A program made the translations under genes and the position numbers. Source: Dysgonomonas mossii (GTDB lineage: Bacteria > Bacteroidota > Bacteroidia > Bacteroidales > Dysgonomonadaceae). Taken from it: DNA of 64,000 nt. Below, in pieces: positions 19,144 through 27,895 of the stretch (positions within the stretch are counted from its first letter, which is position 1; each line of letters starts with the position of its first letter). Location of the stretch: positions 248,001 through 312,000 of the forward strand of contig NZ_SPPK01000001.1 in the NCBI RefSeq assembly GCF_004569505.1, read 5' to 3'. The notes below the pieces were generated by a model. The model worked only from the letters and a program-made list of their open reading frames with translations. It was not told the DNA's origin and did no database searches.

Positions 19144-20061
19144 ATGTGCAATAAAAGCTTGGTTTCAATTACAGATTATTCGAAAGAAGATATTCTGAGA
19201 ATACTTAATCTGACTAAAAAATTTGACGAGCAACCTAATCGTAGGTTATTGGAAGGCAAAGTGTGTGCTACACTTTTTTTTGAGCCGTCGACACGGACAC
19301 GCCTTAGTTTTGAGACTGCAGTAAACCGCTTGGGCGGGCGCATCATAGGCTTTTCTGATGCGGCTACTACCAGCTCATCGAAAGGAGAGACGCTGAAAGA
19401 TACCATACTGATGGTAAACAACTATGCCGATATTATAATCATGCGACACCATTTGGAAGGGGCTGCACGTTATGCTTCGGAGATTTCTTCTATACCTATC
19501 ATTAATGCCGGAGATGGAGCCAATCAGCACCCTACGCAGACAATGCTTGATATCTATTCTATATTTAAGACACAAGGTACTCTCGATAATCTGACAATAA
19601 CGATCGTTGGTGACCTGAAATATGGTCGTACTGTGCACTCCCTGATCATTGGAATGTCACACTTTAATCCAACCTTTATATTCGTTGCACCCGAAGAACT
19701 GCATCTTCCCGATCCGTATAAAGCCTTCTGTGATGAACATGGAATAAAGTATTCTGAACACACAGATTTTGATTCAGAGGTGATAGACAAAGCGGATATC
19801 CTGTATATGACACGTGTACAGAGAGAACGTTTTACCGACCTGATGGAATATGAAAAGGTAAAGAATGTGTACATTCTCAAAAATGATATGTTGGCAGGAG
19901 CAAAAGATAATCTGAAAATATTGCATCCCCTGCCTCGTGTAAACGAGATACAGCAGGATGTGGATGATAGCCCTAAGGCTTATTACTTCGAACAGGCTAA
20001 GAACGGAATGTTTACCCGTGAGGCTGTGATATGTGATGCGTTGGGAATAGAAGTAGAATAA
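19144..20061 (+). CDS. pyrB: Aspartate carbamoyltransferase, catalytic chain
   Basis: It catalyses carbamoyl phosphate plus aspartate to carbamoyl-aspartate, the committed step of pyrimidine synthesis. The carbamoyl-phosphate loop [15 protein letters not shown] lies at about residues 46-60, a later loop is [12 protein letters not shown], the motif [15 protein letters not shown] follows, and the C-terminal HPLPRVNEI is present. The 305 residues match the E. coli-type catalytic chain. The regulatory chain gene follows after 15 bp, indicating the allosteric PyrB6-PyrI6 enzyme. Confidence 0.97.
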   Translation: MCNKSLVSITDYSKEDILRILNLTKKFDEQPNRRLLEGKVCATLFFEPSTRTRLSFETAVNRLGGRIIGFSDAATTSSSKGETLKDTILMVNNYADIIIMRHHLEGAARYASEISSIPIINAGDGANQHPTQTMLDIYSIFKTQGTLDNLTITIVGDLKYGRTVHSLIIGMSHFNPTFIFVAPEELHLPDPYKAFCDEHGIKYSEHTDFDSEVIDKADILYMTRVQRERFTDLMEYEKVKNVYILKNDMLAGAKDNLKILHPLPRVNEIQQDVDDSPKAYYFEQAKNGMFTREAVICDALGIEVE

Positions 20062-20076
20062 ATAAAATATCAAGAT

Positions 20077-20538
20077 ATGAACGAACGTAGAAAAGCAATG
20101 CAGGTAGCAGCATTATGCAACGGAACAGCCATAGATCATATTCCTCCCAGTGTAGTGTTTAAAGTAGTATCATTGTTGGAGCTCGAAAAGCTGGATAATC
20201 CTATTACAATCGGAAATAATCTGGAAAGTAAGAAGATGGCTTCGAAGGGAATTATCAAGATCACAGGTAAATATTTTGAAGAAAGTGTGATCAATAAGAT
20301 TGCGATCATAGCACCGAATGTAGTTCTCAATATCATTAAGGATTACGAGGTTGTAGAAAAGAAGAGGGTGGTTTTACCTAAAGTAATCAATGGAATTGTA
20401 AAGTGTAACAACCCGAAGTGTATTACAAACAATGAGCCTATGACTACACGTTTTGAGGTTATTGATTGTAACAATACAGAGCTCCGCTGTCACTATTGTA
20501 ACATTAAAATTCAGAAAGACGAGATTATTCTGAAATGA
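20077..20538 (+). CDS. pyrI: Aspartate carbamoyltransferase, regulatory chain
   Basis: It binds CTP or ATP and adjusts PyrB activity. The N-terminal nucleotide-binding domain includes IDHIPPSVVFKVVSLL. The C-terminal zinc site has four cysteines in CNNPKC and CHYCN, spaced as in the E. coli chain. Length is 153 residues. Its stop overlaps the next start by four bases, so translation is probably coupled to the flavin reductase. Confidence 0.96.
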   Translation: MNERRKAMQVAALCNGTAIDHIPPSVVFKVVSLLELEKLDNPITIGNNLESKKMASKGIIKITGKYFEESVINKIAIIAPNVVLNIIKDYEVVEKKRVVLPKVINGIVKCNNPKCITNNEPMTTRFEVIDCNNTELRCHYCNIKIQKDEIILK

Positions 20539-21110
20539 AGCAAGACTGGAAGCCGGGAACACTGATATATCCTTTGCCTGCTGCCATGATAAGTTGTGGC
20601 AGTACTCCCGAAGAATATAATATTATTACTTTGAGTTGGCTGGGTACTATCTGTACCAATCCCCCGATGTGCTATATATCGGTAAGACCCGAAAGGCATT
20701 CGTATGAAATTATAAAACGGGATATGGAGTTTGTAATAAATATAACAACAGAAGATTTGGCTTTTGCAACCGACTGGTGTGGAGTGAGATCGGGTAAGGA
20801 TTTCAGTAAATTTGACGAAATGAAACTTACTCCGGGGAAGGCATCAATTGTTCAGGTTCCCATCATCGAAGAATCTCCGTTAAACATCGAGTGTAGAGTG
20901 CGGGAGATACTCAGTTTAGGTTCGCATGATATGTTTATCGCGGATGTGGTAAATGTAAAAGCTGATGAAAAGTACATTGATCCGGAAACCGGAAAATTTA
21001 GTCTCGAAAGCGCAAAACCGATTGCATATTCTCATGGTCAGTACTATGGCTTAGGAGAAAAGATTGGAGGCTTCGGCTGGACTGTCAGAAAAAAGAAAGA
21101 GGAACTGTAA
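20535..21110 (+). CDS. Flavin reductase family protein (FMN-binding split barrel)
   Basis: The 191-residue protein resembles flavin reductase-like proteins: LPAAMISCGSTPEEYNIITLSW near the start and TICTNPPMCYISVRPERHS next, then RSGKDFSKFDEMKLTP and a C-terminal HGQYYGLGEKIGGFGWTV. These proteins bind FMN and typically pass NAD(P)H electrons to flavin. The substrate or partner is not evident. Its start overlaps pyrI (ATGA), so it is part of the pyr operon, but a role in pyrimidine synthesis is not established by this. Confidence 0.85.
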   Translation: MKQDWKPGTLIYPLPAAMISCGSTPEEYNIITLSWLGTICTNPPMCYISVRPERHSYEIIKRDMEFVINITTEDLAFATDWCGVRSGKDFSKFDEMKLTPGKASIVQVPIIEESPLNIECRVREILSLGSHDMFIADVVNVKADEKYIDPETGKFSLESAKPIAYSHGQYYGLGEKIGGFGWTVRKKKEEL

Positions 21111-21112
21111 AC

Positions 21113-21619
21113 TCAGTTCCTCGCTTCTCTATCTGACTTTTCGGATCTTTGCTTTTTTCTATATTCATAGGGAGGTGTGGGGTTTTTCAAACTCCAGATA
21201 TTCAACTTCTGTTGTCGGGCAGTTTTCTCCAATTCTTCGAGTACCGGGTCTTCAACATAATGATTGTAGTACCATGCTAAACCTTCTTTGACCATCTCTC
21301 GATTTAAATTCAACTCGTCGAGATAAACGATACCTAAAACTCTATCATATTGATCGATACCTTTTTTCTCAACTTTTACGGTTTTCCCGTAGCATAGCTC
21401 GTTTAAGTGGATTCTGGCTTTGCTGCTGAAGTCTTGTCCTTTTTCGGGAGCATCAATCCCATAGAGTCGCACTTTTATTCGTTCCTTGCTATCTGTCAGG
21501 ATGGTCATTGTATCTCCATCTGCAACACTGACTACCTTTCCTTTTATTGTTTCGGCGGGTTCAGTGGAAGGCGGGTTACAGGAGATAAAGAGTAATAGTA
21601 TGAATATAAATTTTCTCAT
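21113..21619 (-). CDS. Staphylococcal nuclease-like lipoprotein
   Basis: Thermonuclease-fold enzymes cleave DNA and RNA with calcium. The lipobox is FISC near residues 11-14, so the protein is exported and anchored. Active-site positions of the family are visible: VSVADGDTMTIL, RLYGIDAPEKGQ (Arg and Glu) and QYDRVLGIVYLDE (second Arg). Length is 168 residues. It converges on the flavin reductase gene with 2 bp between the stops. A role in DNA scavenging at the cell surface is likely but inferred. Confidence 0.88.
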   Translation of the reverse strand: MRKFIFILLLFISCNPPSTEPAETIKGKVVSVADGDTMTILTDSKERIKVRLYGIDAPEKGQDFSSKARIHLNELCYGKTVKVEKKGIDQYDRVLGIVYLDELNLNREMVKEGLAWYYNHYVEDPVLEELEKTARQQKLNIWSLKNPTPPYEYRKKQRSEKSDREARN

Positions 21620-21891
21620 TCGTTATAAAAGTTCATTTTTATCTTTAAATAGGATTAGCATATTATGAAGTAGAGATCTAAATTAACTAAAAAGAGACAG
21701 AAAGAAATAATTATTTCTAATATATTGTCTTTATTGTTTTTATCGATAAGCGAGTAGATAGATAAATAATTCAATGAATAAGCCTTATAAAATAAGTTCT
21801 CAGATTTGTTAAAATATATAGGCAGAAATAAACGAAAAATAAAAATGATTTCATAGATTTGTCTAAATCTATCAATATAAAATTACATATT

Positions 21892-22284
21892 ATGAAAAAA
21901 TTAGTTGTATTCGCATCTGTTGTCTTTTTATTTTCGTCTTGTGCTACAATATTTACTCCATCTAAGCAAAGCATAACGTTTTCGGGGATTGAGGGTACAA
22001 AAATTTATGATGCAAGTAATAATGTGAAATTAGCAGAAATAGGAAGTGACAAAACTGCGACTATCTCCGTTAAAAAGAAAATGAGCGACAAGCAACTTTT
22101 GGCTAAAAAAGAAGGATATAAGACATTGCCTTTTATTTTAGAGTCTACTTTCAATACGACCTCTCTATGGAATATCCTATTCTGGCCTGGTTTTATTGTA
22201 GATTTAGGAACAGGACAAATGAACAAATGGGATAATACAACAGTTAATCTTGAGCTTGAAAAAGATGATTCAGCATCCAAGTAA
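21892..22284 (+). CDS. Small PEGA-like lipoprotein, unknown function
   Basis: The start was set at the methionine of MKKLVVFAS because it begins a normal lipoprotein signal with lipobox FSSC. After processing about 112 residues remain. The domain has beta-strand patterning like PEGA-type surface proteins (ATISVKKKMSDKQLLAKKEG, then a segment that ends in ILFWPGFIVDLGTG). The last block recurs in Bacteroidetes lipoproteins I have seen, but no function is known to me. A terminator follows at 22305. Confidence 0.75.
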   Translation: MKKLVVFASVVFLFSSCATIFTPSKQSITFSGIEGTKIYDASNNVKLAEIGSDKTATISVKKKMSDKQLLAKKEGYKTLPFILESTFNTTSLWNILFWPGFIVDLGTGQMNKWDNTTVNLELEKDDSASK

Positions 22285-22304
22285 ATAGGAATCTATAAAA
22301 ATAG

Positions 22305-22340
22305 AAAAAGGACTGAATTTTATTTTAGTCCTTTTTTATT
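22305..22340. terminator. Bidirectional terminator between lipoprotein and tRNA-Ser
   Basis: A 10-bp perfect stem (22305-22314 with 22327-22336) has A residues inside the left arm and a T run on the right. It fits both the plus-strand lipoprotein and the minus-strand tRNA transcript. Confidence 0.75.
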
Positions 22341-22361
22341 CTTGATAATCATTGTTTTAAG

Positions 22362-22449
22362 CGGAGAGGAAGAGATTCGAACTCTCGATACCCTTTAGGG
22401 GTATACACGCTTTCCAGGCGTGCCTCTTCAACCACTCGAGCACCTCTCC
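22362..22449 (-). tRNA. tRNA-Ser (anticodon GGA)
   Basis: The minus strand folds as a class II tRNA. The acceptor arm GGAGAGG pairs with CCTCTCC, the anticodon loop reads CTGGAAA, there is a long variable arm, and the T-loop is GTTCGAATC. The anticodon GGA reads UCC and UCU serine codons. CCA is not encoded. Length is 88 nt. Confidence 0.95.
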
Positions 22450-22473
22450 TTTGTCCTCCGGTTGTAGCGTGTG

Positions 22474-22503
22474 CAAAGATAAAGGATATTTTTGAATTGA
22501 CAA
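22474..22503 (-). promoter_or_regulatory. Promoter of tRNA-Ser
   Basis: On the minus strand TTG (plus 22501-22503), a 19-bp spacer and TATCTTTG (plus 22474-22481) match the Bacteroidota consensus. The tRNA 5' end is 25 bp downstream. Confidence 0.75.
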
Positions 22504-22619
22504 GAAGAGAGAAATTATTAGTCGTTTAGGGGAGATGATTTTAGAGGACTTTGAAGTGTTTAAAGTGGTATACCTTTTATTTACAATACGTGAAATTGTA
22601 ATAGCTTTGGCTTGATATG

Positions 22620-22648
22620 TTGTATATCCTAAAAAAGGATTATCTTTG
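22620..22648 (+). promoter_or_regulatory. Promoter of tmRNA
   Basis: TTG at 22620-22622, an 18-bp spacer and TATCTTTG at 22641-22648. The mature RNA begins about 108 bp downstream, leaving a leader to be removed, probably by RNase P. Confidence 0.65.
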
Positions 22649-22755
22649 TATCAGATATTGTTTAGACAAACTTTTACCATTTTTTGTTACTCGTTTGTTA
22701 CTCGATATCTAAAGTTTGATATTAAAGCGTTATATATCGACGCGAATAAACCAAT

Positions 22756-23150
22756 GGGGCTGACTGGCTTTGACAGCGAGATGAAGTGGTTTGTAAGCAT
22801 GCAGTGCGTAGTCGGCTGGCACTATAATCTCAGACGTCACAAATTTAACTGGCAATAACAATTACGCTCTTGCTGCTTAATCGAAGTATAGTAGATTCTA
22901 GCTTAATCCTTGCACAGGTGTAAGGACAAGACATCACCCGGAAGCTGTGGCTTCGAAGCGTGCCGATCAGGTGGTGCAGACAAATCGGAGATAGGATAGG
23001 AGAGGCTTTGGCCCTTATCTGAAATAAAAAAGCTAAGGTTTGAGTTGGTGGCTTCGGTCTTGCTCATTCACGAAAACTTAAGCGAAGATAAGCATGTAGA
23101 AAGCAAATTAGTTCCTTGTTTGGACGAGGGTTCAAGTCCCTCCAGCTCCA
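22756..23150 (+). ncRNA. ssrA: tmRNA (transfer-messenger RNA)
   Basis: tmRNA rescues ribosomes stalled on broken messages and tags the unfinished protein for degradation. The 5' end GGGGCTGACTGGCTTTGACA and the 3' T-arm/acceptor GGTTCAAGTCCCTCCAGCTCCA are classic one-piece tmRNA ends and pair as an alanine-tRNA-like acceptor. The tag frame begins at GGC 22851 and encodes GNNNYALAA with the stop at 22878-22880; Ala from the charged RNA precedes it. CCA is not fully encoded (CTA follows). About 395 nt long. Confidence 0.97.
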
Positions 23151-23170
23151 CTATTTTAGTAAAAAAAAAC

Positions 23171-23210
23171 AAATCCGTGTAAATTCTGTTTATACGGATT
23201 TCTCTTTTTA
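23171..23210 (+). terminator. Terminator of ssrA
   Basis: A 13-bp stem (23171-23183 with 23189-23201, one G-U pair) is followed by TCTCTTTTTA. It lies 20 bp after the tmRNA 3' end. Confidence 0.75.
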
Positions 23211-23348
23211 AGGCTATACCAGAACATCACATCAGAGCTACTCTGTAGTCTACAAAAAATAAATATCAGTTTTCAAGTTTCATTCATATAATTAAAAGAC
23301 AAAAGTTAATCTCAATTTTTACTTTTTTTATATATCTTTAAGGTCTAG

Positions 23349-23543
23349 CACTTTTTCTTTTTTGTAGAAAGGGTTAAATATAAAATCATATTTACTTCAG
23401 TTAATATAAATGGATGTTACAATCCTGATTTTGTAATCACCAAGGAGGATATTGACGTCTTTATTCCAAATGTGGAATTGCTTGGGGATATCACAAAAAG
23501 GATTTGTGAGGAGAAGATTGAGGAGTATGGGGAGATAGAATAA
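23349..23543 (+). pseudogene. Open-frame remnant downstream of ssrA
   Basis: A protein-like frame runs from a stop at 23346 to TAA at 23541-23543 with no ATG, GTG or TTG start. It encodes a lysine- and glutamate-rich segment, with VNINGCYNPDFVITKEDI in its middle and an acidic end. The composition looks real rather than random, so it may be the 3' end of a broken gene. No homology is recognised. The rest of 23211-23590 is AT-rich spacer. Confidence 0.35.
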
Positions 23544-23590
23544 GTAGAAAATCATTTAATATAAACAATATAAGGATTAAAACCTATGAC

Positions 23591-25102
23591 ATGAGTAAAA
23601 GAGAATTATTAGAAAAAATAACTTTCGGAGAAAGTATTGCAGAACAAGAAGTTGAAAAATTGCGAGATTACTTTTTGGAGACAGACTCATGGAAATCCTT
23701 AAGAAATGGGACGAATGATATTATTTATGGGTCAAAAGGAGCAGGGAAAAGTGCTATTTATACAAATTTAACTAATGATGAGAGTGTATTATTTGACGAA
23801 GGGATATTATTAACGGCAGGAGAGAATCCAACAGGAAACACTGCTTTCTCAAATCTGACGAATGATCCTCCAACCAGTGAGACTGAATTTGTAAGGTTAT
23901 GGAAATTATATTTCTTAGTAATAACTGTAAACATTTTTAATGATTATGGAATTAATGATAAATATGCTAAAGAAGTTAAACAAATTAAACAAATTCTCAT
24001 AGATTGTAATTTAGTCCCAGCCCAAAATAAATTGGCCAGTTTCCTTAAAGCTTGTTTAGATTATGCTCGATCGTTCACCAATGGAAAAGAAATAAGTACA
24101 ACCGCTGAATTTGACCCTTTAACAGGAATGTATTCTGGTCAGAAGTTCTCTATTTCATTTGGCGAGCCTTCAAAAAGTGATTTTGATAAAGGGTTAATTC
24201 CTATTGAATATGCGTATGATTTATTGGCAAAATCTCTTAAAGAGAACAATATTAAGCTTTGGGTTATTATTGACCGATTAGATGTTGCATTTATTGAAAG
24301 TGAAGAATTAGAAACAAATGCTTTGCGTGCTTTATTTAAAGTTTATCTTGACTTATTTAAATTTTCAGAAATTAAATTGAAAATTTTCTTAAGAGATGAC
24401 ATATGGCAGAGAATTACTCAAGATGGGTTTAGAGAAGCAAGTCATATAACTAAATTTCAAAATCTTGAATGGACAAAAGAATCACTATTAAATCTCTTAA
24501 TCAGAAGGATTTTGGATAATAAAGATTTAATTGATAGTTTAAATATTGATAAAAATGTAGTTCTTTCAGATTTCTCCAAGCAAGAGCATCTTTTTTATAG
24601 ATTATTTCCTGACCAAATAGATGTTGGACAAAAAAAGCCGAGTACATTAGATTGGATTTTGTCGAGGACTAGAGATGGTAATGGTGTTAATACCCCAAGA
24701 GAATTAATTCAACTTTTTAATCATGCTAAAAAAATTCAATTAAAAAGACTAGAAAATGGTATAAATGAATTAGATAAAGAAATCATCATTTCTAGACAGT
24801 CATTCAAAGAAGCTTTTGATAATGTTAGTAAACAAAGATTAGAACAAACAATTTATTCAGAATATTCAGAGCTTAAAGAGTATATAGAAGCTTTACGGGG
24901 TGGAAAAGCAGAACATACCATTCAAACTTTAATGTCGAAATGGAATATATCAAAGGAAGACGCCCTTGTTATTGCTCAAAAATTAGGACGAATTGGCTTT
25001 TTAGGAGTTAAAGGTGTAACTTCTACTCCTAGATATATAATACCATTTATTTATAGGCCCTATTTAGATATTACACAAGGGGCTTCGACAACTTCGTTAT
25101 AA
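23591..25102 (+). CDS. P-loop ATPase, Sll1717-like family
   Basis: Walker A GSKGAGKS lies at residues 47-54, preceded by the family-like lead FGESIAEQEVEKLRDYFLET. A candidate Walker B is LWVIIDRLDVAFIE near residue 230, followed by the sensor-like LKIFLRDDIWQRI. The C-terminal third is helical with a winged-helix-like end. This resembles Orc/Cdc6- or STAND-like ATPases of the Sll1717 group, which often sit in variable regions and have no settled function. It is a lone gene of 503 residues, more AT-rich than its neighbours, directly behind ssrA. An anti-phage role is plausible only by context and family type. No nuclease or toxin domain is visible in the protein. Confidence 0.75.
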   Translation: MSKRELLEKITFGESIAEQEVEKLRDYFLETDSWKSLRNGTNDIIYGSKGAGKSAIYTNLTNDESVLFDEGILLTAGENPTGNTAFSNLTNDPPTSETEFVRLWKLYFLVITVNIFNDYGINDKYAKEVKQIKQILIDCNLVPAQNKLASFLKACLDYARSFTNGKEISTTAEFDPLTGMYSGQKFSISFGEPSKSDFDKGLIPIEYAYDLLAKSLKENNIKLWVIIDRLDVAFIESEELETNALRALFKVYLDLFKFSEIKLKIFLRDDIWQRITQDGFREASHITKFQNLEWTKESLLNLLIRRILDNKDLIDSLNIDKNVVLSDFSKQEHLFYRLFPDQIDVGQKKPSTLDWILSRTRDGNGVNTPRELIQLFNHAKKIQLKRLENGINELDKEIIISRQSFKEAFDNVSKQRLEQTIYSEYSELKEYIEALRGGKAEHTIQTLMSKWNISKEDALVIAQKLGRIGFLGVKGVTSTPRYIIPFIYRPYLDITQGASTTSL

Positions 25103-25239
25103 TTGTAATCTATAATTAAACAGTTGGAGTTAGGATAGAATTCGAGCATACAATTATATTTGCATCATTACGGATATGAATTTTTCGTTATGATTTAAAT
25201 ATTGTAAATCTAAAGATTATCTCAATAGATTATAATTAA

Positions 25240-25283
25240 AAAGGAACTTAATCGTTTAGGGAAATCCTCGATTAAGTTCCTTT
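25240..25283. terminator. Bidirectional terminator between the ATPase and flavodoxin
   Basis: A perfect 15-bp stem (25240-25254 with 25269-25283) has A-rich left flank and a T-rich right flank between converging genes. Confidence 0.8.
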
Positions 25284-25306
25284 CTTATAATAAAGCAATT
25301 TGCTAT

Positions 25307-25813
25307 TTAATCAAATTCTTTTTTCAGTTGTTCTACCCAGCTTTTTATTCGATCGTTTGTTAATTTCGACTGGTTTTCTTTATCTATGGCTAATCCAACG
25401 AACTTGTGATCTCGAATGGCACGTGACATTTCAAAATTATAACCATCGATAGATGTAAAGCCAACTATTTTAGCACCAACCGACTCGAATGTCTCAGCTA
25501 AAATACCTATTCCGTCAACAAAGTTTTCCGGGTACCTCACCTGATCCCCAAGTCCAAAAATGGCAACTTTCTTGCCCTTCAGATTCAAAGCCTCCAGTTC
25601 GGGTCTTACTTCATCCCAATGATTGGGTAGCTCTCCATCAAACCATGTTGCTACTCCTACAATAATATTGTCATAACTTTCAAAATCCTTTTTCCATGCA
25701 TCTTCAACTGAGACAAGGTCAACATTTTCACTACCAAAAGCCTCTTTTATCTTTTTAGCAATAGAGGCTGTCTTGGTTGTAGTTGTTCCGTAAAACAATC
25801 CTATTTTCTTCAT
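25307..25813 (-). CDS. fldA: Flavodoxin
   Basis: An FMN electron carrier of about 168 residues. The phosphate loop GLFYGTTTTKTASIA near residues 5-19 fits the flavodoxin P-loop (usually TGxT), and FMN-side-chain loops appear as VGVATWFDGELPNHWDE and FGLGDQVRYPENFVDGIG. It lies 26 bp after the fused E1 gene on the same strand, so it probably belongs to the oxoacid dehydrogenase transcript. It could accept electrons from a pyruvate:flavodoxin reaction, but no such oxidoreductase is in the window. Confidence 0.92.
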   Translation of the reverse strand: MKKIGLFYGTTTTKTASIAKKIKEAFGSENVDLVSVEDAWKKDFESYDNIIVGVATWFDGELPNHWDEVRPELEALNLKGKKVAIFGLGDQVRYPENFVDGIGILAETFESVGAKIVGFTSIDGYNFEMSRAIRDHKFVGLAIDKENQSKLTNDRIKSWVEQLKKEFD

Positions 25814-25839
25814 TGCATATATAGTGTTTTTTGTTATTG

Positions 25840-27870
25840 TTAAAATTCAAGTAATTTCTTAGCAGCTTCATAGATTTTATCCACATTCGGAAGCACAGCT
25901 TTTTCTAGTATCGGATTGAAGCCTACAGGCGTGAAAGTAGAACCTACACGTTGTACCGGCGCATCCAGATATTGGAAAATTTCTGAACCAATTATCGCTG
26001 CAATTTCTCCACCAAGACCTGCAAATACTTTGTCTTCATGTACAATAAGTGCTTTACTTGTTTTCTTTACCGATTCGAAGATAGTCTCTTTATCCAATGG
26101 AACTAAAGATCGCAAGTCGATTACTTCGACATCCCAATCTTCTTTAGCCAAACGTTCTGCCACAGAGAGGCTGAGTAATGTTGTGTTTCCATACGTGAAA
26201 AGGCTTAGATCCTTTCCGGGACGGCGAACACGAGCTTTGCCAAAAGGTACTTCAAAATCTTCAGGTACAACTGTTGCTGCATCTACAGAGTTATATAAAG
26301 CTTTTGGCTCTAGAAATACGGTTAATCCTTCCGAACGTAAACTTGTACGCAACAGACCTGCTGCATCGTCTGCAAAAGAAGGATAAACGATTCTGCATCC
26401 CGGCAATGTTGCCAATGCCGCTTCAATATTCTGAGAGTGGTATATTCCGCCTCCGATATATCCACCCGATGCAAGTCGTAAAGTGATATTCGGTGAAAAC
26501 TGACCGTTGCTGCGCCAGTAATCGTGCGTACATTCTACAAATTGTTCCATTGCCGGCCAAAAATAATCGGCAAACTCAGCACCTTCTATAACAACTCGTA
26601 TTTTCGGATCGAAACGGCTCATACCATTTGCTGTTCCCACGATAAAGTCTTCTGCAATAGGAGCGTTGAAAATACGTTTTTCTCCAAACTCTTGTTGCAT
26701 GCCTTTCGAAACGTTGAACACTCCCCCTTTGTCTTTGTTTGCCACATCTTGCCCCCACAAGAAAGTGTCGGGATTGTGTCTAAACTCCGCTTTGAGTGTT
26801 TCGTTAATAGCCGTTACCAGATTTTTCTTTTCGCCCTCTTCATTATGGGTTCCATCCACATACTTTTCAGGTTTATATGGTTCTGGTATAACGAAATCGA
26901 AAATAGATTTAGGATCGGGATCAGGAGCAGCTAAAGCTTTTTTGTTAGCAGCACTCACTTCTTTCTTTACTTCGGCTTCTATGGCTTGCAATTCTTCTTC
27001 TGTAAAGCGTTTGTAACGCAACAGCATCCGACGGAATTTATGTAAAGGATCGGCTTCTTTTACATATTTCAATTCGTTTTCATCACGATACAGAGTATGC
27101 TTATCCGAGTTGGAGTGTGAGCCGATGCGTACGCAATTGGCGTGCATCAATACCGGCTTCTGATTTGCAATAGCATATTCGCGAGCTTCGGCCATTGCAT
27201 TCATAGAGTCGAAAACATCCTTACCGTTGCAATACATTATTCTCAGGTTTTTTATACCTGAATAGTTATCTACAGCCTTTCTGTTTGCTGTCTGATCTTT
27301 TTTAGGAACCGATATCCCGTAACCGTTATCCTGTATGACAAATATAACAGGCAGTTCTTCTTTCGATGCTCCGTTTATTGCTTCAAATACATAGCCTTCC
27401 GACATGGCAGATTCTCCATGTGACGTAATAGCGACACCTTTTTTCTCATAATATTTTATGGCACGGGCTACTCCTACAGCATGTAAATCGTGATTACCTG
27501 TGGCAGAAGATACGTTCTCTATGTGCCATTCTGGTTTGGCAAAGTGGTTCGACATGTGACGTCCGCCACTAGCCGGATCAGTTGCTTTCGAAATACCGTT
27601 CAGTATCAGTTCTTCTGCAGTAAGACCTGCAGAAAGAACGGTTAGCATATCACGATAATAAGGGAACATGAAATCTTCGCCTTTAGTAAATGCCTGCCCC
27701 ACTGCAAGCTGGATTCCATCGTGTCCTGCATATGGAGCATGGTAAGACCATCCGAGAGATTGTAGCAAATAGGCCGGGGCTTTTTCGTCGATAGCCCGTC
27801 CTAATGTCATCAGGTGATACCAGTTTTTTAGAGTTTCTTTATCTGTTGTTTTTATATCATATTTTTTCAT
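25840..27870 (-). CDS. 2-oxoacid dehydrogenase E1, fused alpha and beta subunits
   Basis: E1 decarboxylates the 2-oxoacid with thiamine diphosphate and passes the acyl group to lipoyl-E2. Residues 1 to about 330 are the alpha part, with the TPP region HGESAMSEGYVFEAINGASK followed by VIFVIQDNGYGIS. The rest is the beta part, ending in a transketolase C-domain (DKVFAGLGGEIAAIIGSEIF). I use the methionine of MKKYDIKTT (676 residues), because the frame upstream overlaps the E2 stop region. It lies after E2 with a gap of 25 bp. The substrate (pyruvate, branched-chain 2-oxoacids) is not resolved; the fused form is usually called branched-chain/alpha-ketoacid type in Bacteroidetes. Confidence 0.93.
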   Translation of the reverse strand: MKKYDIKTTDKETLKNWYHLMTLGRAIDEKAPAYLLQSLGWSYHAPYAGHDGIQLAVGQAFTKGEDFMFPYYRDMLTVLSAGLTAEELILNGISKATDPASGGRHMSNHFAKPEWHIENVSSATGNHDLHAVGVARAIKYYEKKGVAITSHGESAMSEGYVFEAINGASKEELPVIFVIQDNGYGISVPKKDQTANRKAVDNYSGIKNLRIMYCNGKDVFDSMNAMAEAREYAIANQKPVLMHANCVRIGSHSNSDKHTLYRDENELKYVKEADPLHKFRRMLLRYKRFTEEELQAIEAEVKKEVSAANKKALAAPDPDPKSIFDFVIPEPYKPEKYVDGTHNEEGEKKNLVTAINETLKAEFRHNPDTFLWGQDVANKDKGGVFNVSKGMQQEFGEKRIFNAPIAEDFIVGTANGMSRFDPKIRVVIEGAEFADYFWPAMEQFVECTHDYWRSNGQFSPNITLRLASGGYIGGGIYHSQNIEAALATLPGCRIVYPSFADDAAGLLRTSLRSEGLTVFLEPKALYNSVDAATVVPEDFEVPFGKARVRRPGKDLSLFTYGNTTLLSLSVAERLAKEDWDVEVIDLRSLVPLDKETIFESVKKTSKALIVHEDKVFAGLGGEIAAIIGSEIFQYLDAPVQRVGSTFTPVGFNPILEKAVLPNVDKIYEAAKKLLEF

Positions 27871-27895
27871 ATCTGTTTTTCTGTTTTGAGTTAGG

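Noticed and set aside
22646-22858. A 70-codon frame over the tmRNA region
   Set aside because: It overlaps the tmRNA 5' part and its promoter. The sequence is structural RNA, and no protein family is visible.
23154-25306. att-type direct repeat of the tmRNA 3' end that would prove integration at ssrA
   Set aside because: I looked for a duplicate of the GGTTCAAGTCCC region downstream up to the flavodoxin gene and saw none, nor an integrase gene, so an integrative element is not shown.
26274-27016. Long plus-strand frames over the fused E1 gene
   Set aside because: They are antisense shadows of a conserved gene with a clear TPP motif.
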